This document shows, one piece after another, positions 43,678 through 51,445 of a stretch of DNA of 64,000 nucleotides. Origin of the DNA: Deltaproteobacteria bacterium (GTDB lineage Bacteria > Myxococcota > XYA12-FULL-58-9). The notes beneath the pieces were generated by a model that was given only the letters and a program-made list of their open reading frames with translations, did no database searches and was not told where the DNA came from. Both the position numbers and the translations under genes were made by a program. The stretch covers positions 1 to 64,000 of the forward strand of contig JACRCV010000101.1 in NCBI GenBank assembly GCA_016218825.1. The letters run 5' to 3'. How positions within the stretch are numbered: the stretch's first letter is position 1; each line of letters begins with the position of its first letter.

Positions 43678-45873
43678 ATGTCGTCCTCTCGATCCTCTCG
43701 CGCCTCGTCGCCTCGTCTCGTCCGCACGGAGCCGGTGCCCGGCGGCGATGAGCCCCCGTCGCTGCCCCTCCCGCAGGAGTTCCTCGACGAGGCGCCTCTT
43801 CGGGAGATCTCTGTAGAGCGCTGGCGCTCGGTCTTCGCGCGCGGAGGCGTGCCGAGCGGTGCCATGCTCGACGCGCTGACTGAGGATGGCGTCGTCGCCG
43901 CCTTCGCCGCGCCGGACCTTCCGCGCCTTTATCTGGACCTCCTCCAGGTCCTGCATGACCTCGGGACGCCGCTTGGCGCCGACGCGCTGCACGACGCCGC
44001 GGCCGAGTGCGGCGTGGACCGTTCGGACTGGCCGATCGAGGTGCGAGAGCTCGCCGCGGAGCTCTGGGCGCGATCGATCCGCAGACGCGAGTACGCGCGG
44101 CTGCTCGTGCTCGCCATGATCACCTCCCACGAGCGCGCCGCCGCCGGGGCGCGGCGCGAGTACGCGAGCCGGACGCCGCGCGCCTGTGAGAGCCCCCACC
44201 AGCGGGTGCGGGCCCTGGAGGACGCGCTGCGCCCGTGGTTCGTCGAGGAGCAGCTCGGGGACTACGTCGAGGTGAAGCTGCGTCCGGAGGAGGGGGGTTT
44301 CGGCCTCTGCATCCTCCACGGCGGCCGACCGATCGCGCGGCGCGCCGTCCGCAACGGCACGCGCGAGACGATCCGCTACCAGCCCGCGCAGTGCGACACG
44401 GCCCGCTACGACGCCCTGTCGGGGCGGCTGCGGGTCACCTCGCGCTCTGAGCGCGTCGCCAGCGAGTACTGCACCCGCATCGGCGAGGTGCTGTTCGGGG
44501 ACCCCGCCTTCTTCTCGACGAAGCGCGTCTGCACCCTCGACCCCTTGCGCCGCGCGATCGACGCCGGCCAGCTGCCGACGCCGCACCCGCGCCTCGGCAT
44601 CCTCGCGGTGCGTTTGGTCGACTGCCTCTGGGGCCAGGACGACGGCTTCCGCGTGCGGCTCCACGGGTCGCGTACGCGCGACTGCATCGACCGCATCCGC
44701 CAGCTCCAGTTCCACCTCGACGAGGGGCGGTTCGAGGACGCGCGGCTGGAGTTCGTGTTCCGGGGGGCGCGCGGCTTCGACGTCGTCCGGGTCGTCATCA
44801 AGGCGCCGAACCTCATCGACCCGAAGGGCCAGCTCCACCGCGAGGAGATCGACGAGTACCTCACCGAGATCGGCGTCCGGCTCGCGCCCGAGGAGGCGGC
44901 CCCCGCCGAGCCCGACGATCTGTGGGCGCTCGGCGCGGGCGGACACCTCCTGTCGCGCTGGCGCCGTCTCTGCGGGGACGACACGCGGGCCGCGTTGCAG
45001 AGCCGGGTGCTGTATCAGTCGCTCCTCGACGCCATCGAGTCCGACGGCGAGCGACGGCTGGTCGACGCCGTCGAGGACGCAACCGGCGAGGTACTGGTGG
45101 CGGTGCCCGCGGAGCCCGGAGACGGGCTCCGGCTCGCCGTCGCGCCTGGTGACCTGGCGGGCTACGCCCTCGACGGGCGACGCCTCGCCGAGCAGGTCGC
45201 GGACGCTCTCGGATGCCGCCCGTCGGTCGCGACGACCGTGATCGACGGCTGCTACGACCTCAACACCCTGTCGATCGGGGCCGTGGGCGTGCGTCCTTTC
45301 CTCGTGACGCGGCAGCCCCAGGTCCCGCCCGGCACGCTCGCCGCTACCCTCGCGCGGGCCGCCAGACCCGACCACGCCGTCGCCATCGTCCCCGAGGGAC
45401 GCGCAGTCGACCCGAGCCTGCCCGCGGTCGCGATGCGCCGCATCGTGCCGCCGTTCGACGGGCTCATCCCGGAGATCGTGCGCGCGCTCGGCATCGAGGA
45501 ACGTGTTCCCCTCCTCGATCGCGTGCCTCTGGGCACGCGGCTCGTCGTGCACGTGGCAGGTAACCGGGTGTGGCTCGACAGGATCGAGCTCACCGCCCTC
45601 TCACCGCAGGCCCGCGCGCTCCTCGTGAGCCTCGCGCGCGACCAGTGCGCGGGCACCTCGACGAAGACCGACGACCTGATGCGGCGGCTCCCAGGGTGGG
45701 CGGACGGGACCCCGTCGAACCGCGCCAAGGACGCGCGCAAGTACGCGCTCGACTGCATCCACAAGTCCTTCGTCGCACAGGGGGCCTCACCGCCCGCAGA
45801 CCTGAAGTCCGTCATCCGAGCGGTGGGCGGGGTGTACCGGCTCGGCGACGGCATCCGAGCCTACGTGGAGTAG
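43678..45873 (+). CDS. Large protein with C-terminal winged-helix domain, upstream of the Ubl operon
   Basis: 731 residues from the ATG at 43678, chosen for its ribosome site (GGGAG, two bases upstream of ATATG). Most of the protein has no recognised family. It is soluble and contains Cys/His-poor alpha/beta text such as LRPEEGGFGLCILHGGRPIA, FDVVRVVIKAPNLIDPKGQL and TLSIGAVGVRPFLVTRQPQ. The last ~100 residues (VWLDRIELTALSPQARALL, DLMRRLPGWADGTPS, KSVIRAVGGVYRLGDGIRA) resemble an OmpR/SARP-like winged helix with its final GYRL-type strand. It may be a sensor-regulator of the ubiquitin-like operon 184 bases downstream on the same strand, but a different role is possible. Confidence 0.65.
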   Translation: MSSSRSSRASSPRLVRTEPVPGGDEPPSLPLPQEFLDEAPLREISVERWRSVFARGGVPSGAMLDALTEDGVVAAFAAPDLPRLYLDLLQVLHDLGTPLGADALHDAAAECGVDRSDWPIEVRELAAELWARSIRRREYARLLVLAMITSHERAAAGARREYASRTPRACESPHQRVRALEDALRPWFVEEQLGDYVEVKLRPEEGGFGLCILHGGRPIARRAVRNGTRETIRYQPAQCDTARYDALSGRLRVTSRSERVASEYCTRIGEVLFGDPAFFSTKRVCTLDPLRRAIDAGQLPTPHPRLGILAVRLVDCLWGQDDGFRVRLHGSRTRDCIDRIRQLQFHLDEGRFEDARLEFVFRGARGFDVVRVVIKAPNLIDPKGQLHREEIDEYLTEIGVRLAPEEAAPAEPDDLWALGAGGHLLSRWRRLCGDDTRAALQSRVLYQSLLDAIESDGERRLVDAVEDATGEVLVAVPAEPGDGLRLAVAPGDLAGYALDGRRLAEQVADALGCRPSVATTVIDGCYDLNTLSIGAVGVRPFLVTRQPQVPPGTLAATLARAARPDHAVAIVPEGRAVDPSLPAVAMRRIVPPFDGLIPEIVRALGIEERVPLLDRVPLGTRLVVHVAGNRVWLDRIELTALSPQARALLVSLARDQCAGTSTKTDDLMRRLPGWADGTPSNRAKDARKYALDCIHKSFVAQGASPPADLKSVIRAVGGVYRLGDGIRAYVE

Positions 45874-46056
45874 GCCGGACATGCGCCCCCGGGAGGTGGA
45901 AAGTCGGGGGGAATCGAGGTGGAACTTCCTCGGGATCCTCCCACTTGCTTCCCACCCTCTCTCGACCGACAGCACTGCCCTCGCACCCTACGGTCTGGGT
46001 GCGATCCGACGCGAGGCTGCGAGGCCCGCACAACCCGGATCGCGCTCGAGGACCGG

Positions 46057-46380
46057 ATGAGCAACGACGAGAACAAGCAGCCCGAGATCACCCACGACGA
46101 GGTCGATATCGAGGAGTACGCGAAGCGCGGCGAGGCGCCGCCGAACGCCCGGCGGTACCGCATCCGCGTCGACCGGGAGAAGCACACGGTCACGGTGCCG
46201 AAGATGTCGGGGCGCGACCTCCTCAAGCTCGCGGGCAAGGTGCCGCCCGAGCGCTTCTCGCTCACGCAGAAGTTCCGCGGCGGCGCGGTGAAGCCCGTGG
46301 GCCTCGACGACACGGTGGTCTTCACGACGCCGGGCGTCGAGTGCTTCATGACCCTCCCGCTCGACCAGACGGAGGGCTGA
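46057..46380 (+). CDS. Ubiquitin-like protein (multiubiquitin-domain family)
   Basis: 107 residues. After a ~25-residue acidic N-terminus comes one beta-grasp domain of the multiubiquitin family: ARRYRIRVDREKHTVTVPKM, SGRDLLKLAGKVPPERFSLT, LDDTVVFTTPGVECFMTLPL. GRxLLxLAG and PGVExF are the hallmark phrases. Relatives carry several tandem copies; this one has a single copy. The C-terminus is DQTEG, with one terminal Gly rather than Gly-Gly. The protein is likely adenylated by the E1 encoded two genes downstream and attached to a target. It heads an operon with E2, JAB-E1 and DUF6527 genes separated by 1 base or by 4-base overlaps. An upstream in-frame extension was rejected. Confidence 0.88.
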   Translation: MSNDENKQPEITHDEVDIEEYAKRGEAPPNARRYRIRVDREKHTVTVPKMSGRDLLKLAGKVPPERFSLTQKFRGGAVKPVGLDDTVVFTTPGVECFMTLPLDQTEG

Positions 46381-46381
46381 C

Positions 46382-46789
46382 ATGCGCCGCCAGTTCCGCC
46401 TCCCGCCCGACGACGAGACCCACCTCGACTCCCTGGGCCTGCCCTGGGAGACCGTGGTCGACGCCAACGTGCGCTGGCTGATCGTGCACGACCGGCCGGT
46501 GCCCGCCGGCTACACGGCGGAGCGCGTCCGCGTCGCGCTCCAGATCCCCGCGGGGTACCCCGACGTGCAGCTCGACATGGTCTACTTCGAGCCCGCGCTC
46601 GCGCGGCGCGACGGCGGCGCGATCGGCGCGCTCGCCGCGCAGACGATCGAGGGGCGCCCCTGGCAGCGGTGGTCGCGCCACCGCACGCCCCAGAACCCGT
46701 GGCGCCCCGGCATCGACGACGTGGCGGCGCACCTCCTGCTCGTCGACCACTGGCTCCGTCGCGAGCTCGGCGCGTGGGTGTCGCCGTGA
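46382..46789 (+). CDS. E2/UBC-like protein, prokaryotic family E, without cysteine
   Basis: 135 residues. FRLPPDDETHLDSLGLPWE, VRVALQIPAGYPDVQLDMVY and RPWQRWSRHRTPQNPWRPG, followed by DDVAAHLLLVDHWL, match the E2 family E layout (a YP...DM strand and a WxRW-His segment). There is not a single Cys in the protein, so it cannot form a thioester. Either this family transfers the Ubl otherwise (a conserved His is present in SRHRTP and AAHLLL) or it is a non-catalytic E2 variant. It starts one base after the Ubl stop and overlaps the JAB-E1 gene by 4 bases, which fixes it in the operon. Confidence 0.85.
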   Translation: MRRQFRLPPDDETHLDSLGLPWETVVDANVRWLIVHDRPVPAGYTAERVRVALQIPAGYPDVQLDMVYFEPALARRDGGAIGALAAQTIEGRPWQRWSRHRTPQNPWRPGIDDVAAHLLLVDHWLRRELGAWVSP

Positions 46790-48186
46790 GGCGCCGCCTG
46801 CGCATGACGGCCGACCAGCACGCACGCCTCGCAGCGCACGTGCTCGCACCCGACGGGTGTGAGGCCGCGGCCGTCCTGATCTGCGGGCGCGGCCGCGGCG
46901 ACGACGCCGAGGTCCTCACCGTCCGCGAGGTCCACCCGGTGCCGTACGAGGCGTGCCCGGTGCGGGAGCCCGACCGCCTCACCTGGCGGACCGAGACGAT
47001 CGCGCCCCTCGTCGCGCGTGCGGCGAAGGAGGGCCTCGCGGTCGTGAAGGCGCACGGCCACCCGGGCGGGCGGCGTGCCTTCTCCCCGACCGACGACGCG
47101 GCGGACCGCGAGCTCTTCCGGTCGGTGCACGGCTGGACCGACGACGGCCGCCCCCACGGCAGCCTCGTGGTCGTGCCCGGCGGCGAGTGCATCGCGCGCT
47201 TCGTCGACGAGGCGGGGGCGTTCGCGCCGGTCGACCTCGTCACGGTCGTGGGCGACGACCTCCGCCTCTTCTGGCGCGACGCCGTCGCGACGGGGCCGCC
47301 CGGGTTCGCGCGGCGCCACGCCCAGGCCTTCGGCGAGGGCACGGCCGACGCGCTGCGACGCCTCTCCGTCGCCGTGGTCGGCGTGTCGGGCACCGGCGGC
47401 CCGGTGGTCGAGCAGCTCCAGCGCCTCGGCGTCGGGCGGCTCGTGCTCGTCGACCCCGACCGCGTCGAGGAGCTCAACCTCAACCGCATCCCCCACGCGA
47501 CCCGCGACGACGCGCTCCGCAAGCGCCCGAAGGTCGATGTCGCGGCGGAGGCCGTGCGGCGCACGGGGCTCGGCACCGAGGTCGTGACCTACGCGCGCAA
47601 CCTCAAGGACCCCGAGGTCGTGCGCGCAATCGCGACCTGCGACCTCGTGTTCGGGTGCATGGACGGCGCGGAAGGAAGGCACCTCCTGAACCGCCTCGCG
47701 ACGTTCTACGTGCTCCCGTACATCGACGTGGGCGTGCGCCTCGACGCCGACGGCCGGGGCGGCGTGAGCCAGATCTGCGGCAGCATCCACTGGCTCACGC
47801 CCGGCGGGTCGAGCCTCCTCTCGCGCGGGGTGATCTCGCTCGACGAGGTGGCCGCCGAGGGGCTGCGTCGGCAGTCGCCTGCGGAGTACCGGCGCCGGCG
47901 CGAGGAGAAGTACATCAAGGGCATCCGCGAGGACCGCCCCGCGGTCGTGTCGGTGAACACGACCTTCGCGGGCCTCGCGGTGACCGAGCTCCTCGCGCGG
48001 CTGCACCCCTTCCGCGACGACGGCAACGCGCCCTGCGCGCGCCTCACCTGCACCCTGTCGCAGGTCCGCTTCGAGTGCGCCGAGGACGGCCCCCCGTGCC
48101 CCGTGCTCGCCCGGCACGTCGGCCGGGGCGACGTGGTCCCGCTCCTCCTCGACCCCGAGCTCTCGGAGACGGAGCGGGCCGCGTGA
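46786..48186 (+). CDS. JAB deubiquitinase-E1 (ThiF) fusion
   Basis: 466 residues from a GTG overlapping the E2 stop (GTGA); an ATG at 46804 is possible. The N-terminal ~150 residues are a JAMM domain with a complete motif: KAHGHPGGRRAFSPTDD gives His-x-His and Ser-x-x-Asp (~90-104). The rest is an E1/ThiF-like adenylating enzyme: VVGVSGTGGPVVEQLQRLG is the Gly-rich ATP loop (~195), VLVDPDRVEELNLNRI the Asp-containing motif, and LVFGCMDGAEGRHLLN follows. The Cys in SQICGSIHW may be the thioester residue. One protein would both activate and remove the Ubl. Such fusions are known from bacterial Ubl operons. Confidence 0.9.
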   Translation: MRRRLRMTADQHARLAAHVLAPDGCEAAAVLICGRGRGDDAEVLTVREVHPVPYEACPVREPDRLTWRTETIAPLVARAAKEGLAVVKAHGHPGGRRAFSPTDDAADRELFRSVHGWTDDGRPHGSLVVVPGGECIARFVDEAGAFAPVDLVTVVGDDLRLFWRDAVATGPPGFARRHAQAFGEGTADALRRLSVAVVGVSGTGGPVVEQLQRLGVGRLVLVDPDRVEELNLNRIPHATRDDALRKRPKVDVAAEAVRRTGLGTEVVTYARNLKDPEVVRAIATCDLVFGCMDGAEGRHLLNRLATFYVLPYIDVGVRLDADGRGGVSQICGSIHWLTPGGSSLLSRGVISLDEVAAEGLRRQSPAEYRRRREEKYIKGIREDRPAVVSVNTTFAGLAVTELLARLHPFRDDGNAPCARLTCTLSQVRFECAEDGPPCPVLARHVGRGDVVPLLLDPELSETERAA

Positions 48187-48569
48187 AGCTCCGCGAGCGC
48201 CTCGAACGGCTCGGGCAGTGGGTCCTCGACCGCCTTCTGCCCGCGGAGCCCGCGCGCCCGTTCCGGGCCATCACGGCGGCCGACGTGCCTGCGGTGCTCA
48301 CGCCGGGCGTCGTCTACCTCGTCGGCGAGGGCGGCCACCACTGGTGCGCCGCCCTGCGCTGCCCCTGCGGGTGTGGCGCGACGATCCAGCTCGGGATGCT
48401 CCGCGAGGTGCGCCCCTGCTGGGGCGCCACGGTGCACGCCAATGGGACCGTCTCGCTCACGCCGTCGGTCTGGCGCCGGGTCGGGTGCCGCAGCCACTTC
48501 GTGCTGGAGCGCGGGCGCATCCGGTGGTGCAGCCCCGCCGGATCGGGCGCCGGGCCTCGCACCCACTGA
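48183..48569 (+). CDS. DUF6527-like zinc-binding protein of the Ubl operon
   Basis: 128 residues from a GTG overlapping the E1 stop. The signature LTPGVVYLVGEG, CPCGCGATIQLG, TVSLTPSVWRR and CRSHFVLERGRIRWC matches the DUF6527 family, a small Cys/His protein that commonly closes multiubiquitin/E2/E1 operons. The Cys/His positions could bind zinc. It may recognise the substrate or act in an E3-like way; this is inference. An N-terminal helix (KLRERLERLGQWVLDRLLP) precedes the domain. Confidence 0.8.
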   Translation: MKLRERLERLGQWVLDRLLPAEPARPFRAITAADVPAVLTPGVVYLVGEGGHHWCAALRCPCGCGATIQLGMLREVRPCWGATVHANGTVSLTPSVWRRVGCRSHFVLERGRIRWCSPAGSGAGPRTH

Positions 48570-48833
48570 CCCTCGCCCCACCTCACGATCCGCTCCCGCT
48601 CCCCCCGTCCTACGACCGCACCTGTACGTACGCCCCGTACGTTCCGGACGAACGGGCTGAGACGCTTATCCGCCTTGAAAACATGATGGTTCCCTCGAAG
48701 GGCCCACCCCCATTTCGGGCCCTGGAAGGGACCCGGTGGAATTCGTGCGGCGGACATGCCACAGCCCCGGGCGGTCGTGGCGTCGAGGGGATGGGCCGGG
48801 CATGGCAACGGCTCGCGCTCAAGGAGCACCACC
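48570..48833. promoter_or_regulatory. Region after the Ubl operon with an operator-like palindrome
   Basis: The only structure seen is ACGTACG-CCC-CGTACGT (48626-48642), a perfect 7-base inverted repeat. A GGGCCC-containing block (48698-48725) lies after it. The palindrome could be an operator for the next gene or a processing site. A ribosome site (AAGGAG, 48820-48825) precedes the next ATG. Confidence 0.4.
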
Positions 48834-49343
48834 ATGGACTCGACGGACACCATGTCACTCGCGCAGGCGCTGCGGCGCGGACTCAGGGGACCTCGGCGCA
48901 GGGCCGATCGGGTCGCGGCCCTCGAACGGGACGCCGCGGATCTAGCGAAACGCTTCCACGCGCGCTTCGGCGCCGTCGAGCCGGAGCTGGCTCCCCTGCC
49001 CGCCAGCGCCCTGGGGTTGAAGAGGAAGCTGCCCTGCATCCGCGCGGGCGACGACACCTACCTCCTCTGCGTCGAGACGTCGCTCGACGAGCGCGTGCTG
49101 GCGGACGCGCACCTCGGTGGCCCCGACGGTCGCACGGCGACCATCTCGATCAGCGGCACCTACCGCGGCCTGCCGCGCCGGCGCAAGGCCCGGCGGGAGC
49201 ACCTCCTGCTCGCAATCCTCGAGGCCATCGCCCGGCACGAGCTCGGCAACGCAGACGCAGTGAAGATCGTCCGGCGCCGCACCGAGCTCTGGTGCGAGCT
49301 CCACGGCCGCGAGGCCGGGCAGCGCGCGCGGTCGGCCAACTGA
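48834..49343 (+). CDS. Hypothetical protein
   Basis: 169 residues from the ATG with AAGGAG eight bases upstream; an in-frame extension upstream is Arg/Ser-rich and was rejected. It has a basic helical start (ALRRGLRGPRRRADRVAALE). The central part is beta-rich (GDDTYLLCVETSLDERVLAD, ATISISGTYRGLPRRRK), then a helix (LLLAILEAIARHELGNADAV). No family is recognised. It is the first of three small plus-strand genes after the Ubl operon. Confidence 0.6.
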   Translation: MDSTDTMSLAQALRRGLRGPRRRADRVAALERDAADLAKRFHARFGAVEPELAPLPASALGLKRKLPCIRAGDDTYLLCVETSLDERVLADAHLGGPDGRTATISISGTYRGLPRRRKARREHLLLAILEAIARHELGNADAVKIVRRRTELWCELHGREAGQRARSAN

Positions 49344-49357
49344 CGCGGGGGTCCACC

Positions 49358-49564
49358 ATGGCGCGCTTCTACACGAGCTGCCCGACCTGCCACACCCGGC
49401 TGAGGACCCTCGGCACGGGCGGCGACCTCATCGGCCTGCCGCCCACCCGTTCCGAGCGGTACTACCGCTGCCCCGCGTGCGCGGGCACGTGGACGCTCCT
49501 GCTCGTCCCCAACGCCCTGGCGGTCGGAATCCCCGTCGGCGTGCCGAGCGCCACAGCGCGCTGA
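49358..49564 (+). CDS. Small zinc-ribbon protein
   Basis: 68 residues. Two Cys pairs are visible, SCPTCHTRL and YRCPACAGTW, spaced 30 residues apart as in a rubredoxin-like zinc ribbon. The start follows GGGGGTCCACC. The role is unknown; such single zinc ribbons often act as DNA- or protein-binding adaptors on plasmids. A strong hairpin follows the gene 54 bases downstream. Confidence 0.55.
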   Translation: MARFYTSCPTCHTRLRTLGTGGDLIGLPPTRSERYYRCPACAGTWTLLLVPNALAVGIPVGVPSATAR

Positions 49565-49617
49565 GCGCAACCACGCGGGATGTGATCCCGTGCCCACGAC
49601 CGGCGGACACGATGAAG

Positions 49618-49646
49618 ACGCCGGCCCCAAGGCAGGGGGCCGGCGT
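49618..49646. terminator. GC-rich hairpin, probable terminator
   Basis: ACGCCGGCCCC (49618-49628) pairs perfectly with GGGGCCGGCGT (49636-49646), an 11-base stem with a 7-base loop. There is no T-tract. It lies between the zinc-ribbon gene and the next plus-strand gene and has the same style as the hairpin at 50197-50227. Confidence 0.6.
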
Positions 49647-49772
49647 GCTCCGACCGGTGTCGGCCTCGTACTGAGTCACGCGGTGCAGGAACCGGCAGCG
49701 TCCTGCCACGCGACCGCGGCTCTGCGGCATCTGCGTCGTGGAGCGACGCCTACCCCGCTCGCGGAGGTCCCC

Positions 49773-50171
49773 ATGGCCCTGAAGTACTACTTCGACAAGA
49801 TCAAGAACTGGCAGAAGACCTGCGTCGTCGAGACCGACGAGATCGACGAGGACGGCGAGCGGGTCACCTACGTCAGCGACTTCCTGAGCTGCCTGGTCTG
49901 GGTGAGCGTGGCGGTCGGCATGTCGTCCCTCACCCGCAGGAACCTGCCGGAGTTTCTCCGGCGGGCGCGGATCGTCGAGGGAAGGCTCGGCGCGCTGATG
50001 ACGCGACACGGGCAGCCCTACCTCCTCAGGGAGGAGGAACTCCGGCACTTCATCGGCCTCCGCACCGACGGCCCCGACCTCACCGCGAAGGAGTTCGAGC
50101 GAGGCGACCTCAAGACGCTCGCGGCGCGACCGCGCGTGGCGCTGAGCCCTACGCTGTCGATCGAGGCGTAG
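49773..50171 (+). CDS. Hypothetical protein
   Basis: 132 residues, MALKYYFDKIKNWQKTCVVE. The ATG has GCGGAGG six bases upstream. It is acidic (TDEIDEDGERVTY) with a weakly hydrophobic stretch (FLSCLVWVSVAVGMSSL) that may or may not be a membrane helix. The second half is helical (LPEFLRRARIVEGRLGALM, REEELRHFIGLRTDGPDL). No family is recognised. It ends 26 bases before a strong hairpin and is convergent with the DUF932 gene. Confidence 0.6.
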   Translation: MALKYYFDKIKNWQKTCVVETDEIDEDGERVTYVSDFLSCLVWVSVAVGMSSLTRRNLPEFLRRARIVEGRLGALMTRHGQPYLLREEELRHFIGLRTDGPDLTAKEFERGDLKTLAARPRVALSPTLSIEA

Positions 50172-50196
50172 GCCCCCGCAAAGGGGGTACGAAAGG

Positions 50197-50227
50197 CGCC
50201 CGGTCTCCAAGCAGCGGAGACCGGGCG
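50197..50227. terminator. Bidirectional terminator-like hairpin between convergent genes
   Basis: CGCCCGGTCTCC (50197-50208) pairs perfectly with GGAGACCGGGCG (50216-50227), a 12-base stem with the loop AAGCAGC. It stands between the stop of a plus-strand gene (50171) and the stop of the minus-strand DUF932 gene (50247), the place for a shared terminator. Confidence 0.7.
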
Positions 50228-50246
50228 TGTTGAGTTGGTGTGTGTG

Positions 50247-51326
50247 TCACGCCGTCGCGAGAACGGGCGTGGCGGCGAGGTAGTCACCGGCGAGGCGCTC
50301 CATGGCGAAGCGCACGTCGGGGTCCTTGTTCGAACTGTGGGCCACGTAGGTGATGGCCTGGACCACGCCGAAGCGGGTGAGGTCTCCGTCGCGCAGCACG
50401 AGGCGCTGAGCCTCCTCCAGGAGGGCCTTCGGCACCTCGGCCGAGTCGCCGAGGATGGCCTCGACGGCGTCGTCGGGGTGGGGCACCGGGGTGCGCTTCG
50501 CCGACTGCATCCACGCGAACGAGATCTGCCAGCGCTCGGGCAGGCGCCCGATCGCGATGACGAGAGCGGCGGCGAGCTGGTCGTCCTCGATCGCGCGGTG
50601 GGTACGGTACAGCGAACGCTTCCCGCCGACCCGGACCATGAGGCCGTTCGTGCACACGAGCCGGAGCCAGTGATCGTCCAGCGAGAGCGCGCTCGCGCCC
50701 ACCTCGGAGTTCCGGAGGTGCCATCCCGGGTGCAACCGGTCTCCGTCGATGTCGAAGGCCTCGACGTGGACCGCGGTGTAGTGGGTCGTGGTCTCGGTGA
50801 ACTGCACCGACGTGAACACGTACTCGTCGAGGAGCCCGCGCATCATGGTGTGCATCCTCTCGATCACCCTCGCGTCGTCGATCGGCGTGAAGGTGGGCGC
50901 GAGGACGGCCCGGGCGATGCCGTGGGCCTCACCGCCGGGGTCCTTCCAGGCGCGGATCTTCTTCTCGCCGGGGGTGCGCGAGAAGCGGCGGTTGACCTCC
51001 TCCGCGCGCTCTTCGCCGCTCGCAGACTCGAACCACTTCTGCCACCTCAAACCCAGCAAACTGCTGAGCTGGCGGCGGGCGTGGTCGTTCAGGCGGTAGC
51101 GGGTGCCGCCGGGGAGCTCGATGTGTCCCTCGGGGGTCATGCGCAGGTCGGCGACGTGCACCACCTGGTCGGGGAGCATTTCCTCCGAGCGCATCATCAC
51201 GTCGTTGTAGACGGCGTTGAAGGAGCGGCCGCGCGGACCGCCGGGCGGCGGGGGCGGCGGAGGAGGAGCGGGCGCGGGCGCGACGACCAGCGCGGACGTA
51301 GAAGCGGGGACGATCGCAGCGTTCAT
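50247..51326 (-). CDS. DUF932-type phage/plasmid protein
   Basis: 359 residues. The N-terminus has a poly-Pro tract (~18-28) before the folded part. GWHLRNSEVGASALSLDDHW followed by LRLVCTNGLMVR is the hallmark of the DUF932 family, found on phages, plasmids and ICEs and often small RNA- or DNA-linked but of unknown function. RYRLNDHARRQLSSLLGLRW at the start of the domain also fits. It lies downstream of the sigma-54 activator gene on the same strand (119-base gap). Confidence 0.75.
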   Translation of the reverse strand: MNAAIVPASTSALVVAPAPAPPPPPPPPGGPRGRSFNAVYNDVMMRSEEMLPDQVVHVADLRMTPEGHIELPGGTRYRLNDHARRQLSSLLGLRWQKWFESASGEERAEEVNRRFSRTPGEKKIRAWKDPGGEAHGIARAVLAPTFTPIDDARVIERMHTMMRGLLDEYVFTSVQFTETTTHYTAVHVEAFDIDGDRLHPGWHLRNSEVGASALSLDDHWLRLVCTNGLMVRVGGKRSLYRTHRAIEDDQLAAALVIAIGRLPERWQISFAWMQSAKRTPVPHPDDAVEAILGDSAEVPKALLEEAQRLVLRDGDLTRFGVVQAITYVAHSSNKDPDVRFAMERLAGDYLAATPVLATA

Positions 51327-51445
51327 CGTGGACCTCGGTCCTGAGGGCGAAAGCGGGCGCGGAAGTGCGCCTCTGCTCGTTCGTCAGCAGGAGGAAGGCC
51401 GTCGCGAGCGCGAGAGGCGCGGGCGCGACGAAGAGAGTCGTAGGG

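Noticed and set aside
43585-45552. 655-codon minus-strand frame opposite the wHTH protein
   Set aside because: Pro/Arg/Asp-rich without motifs. The plus-strand frame has a ribosome site and a recognisable C-terminal domain.
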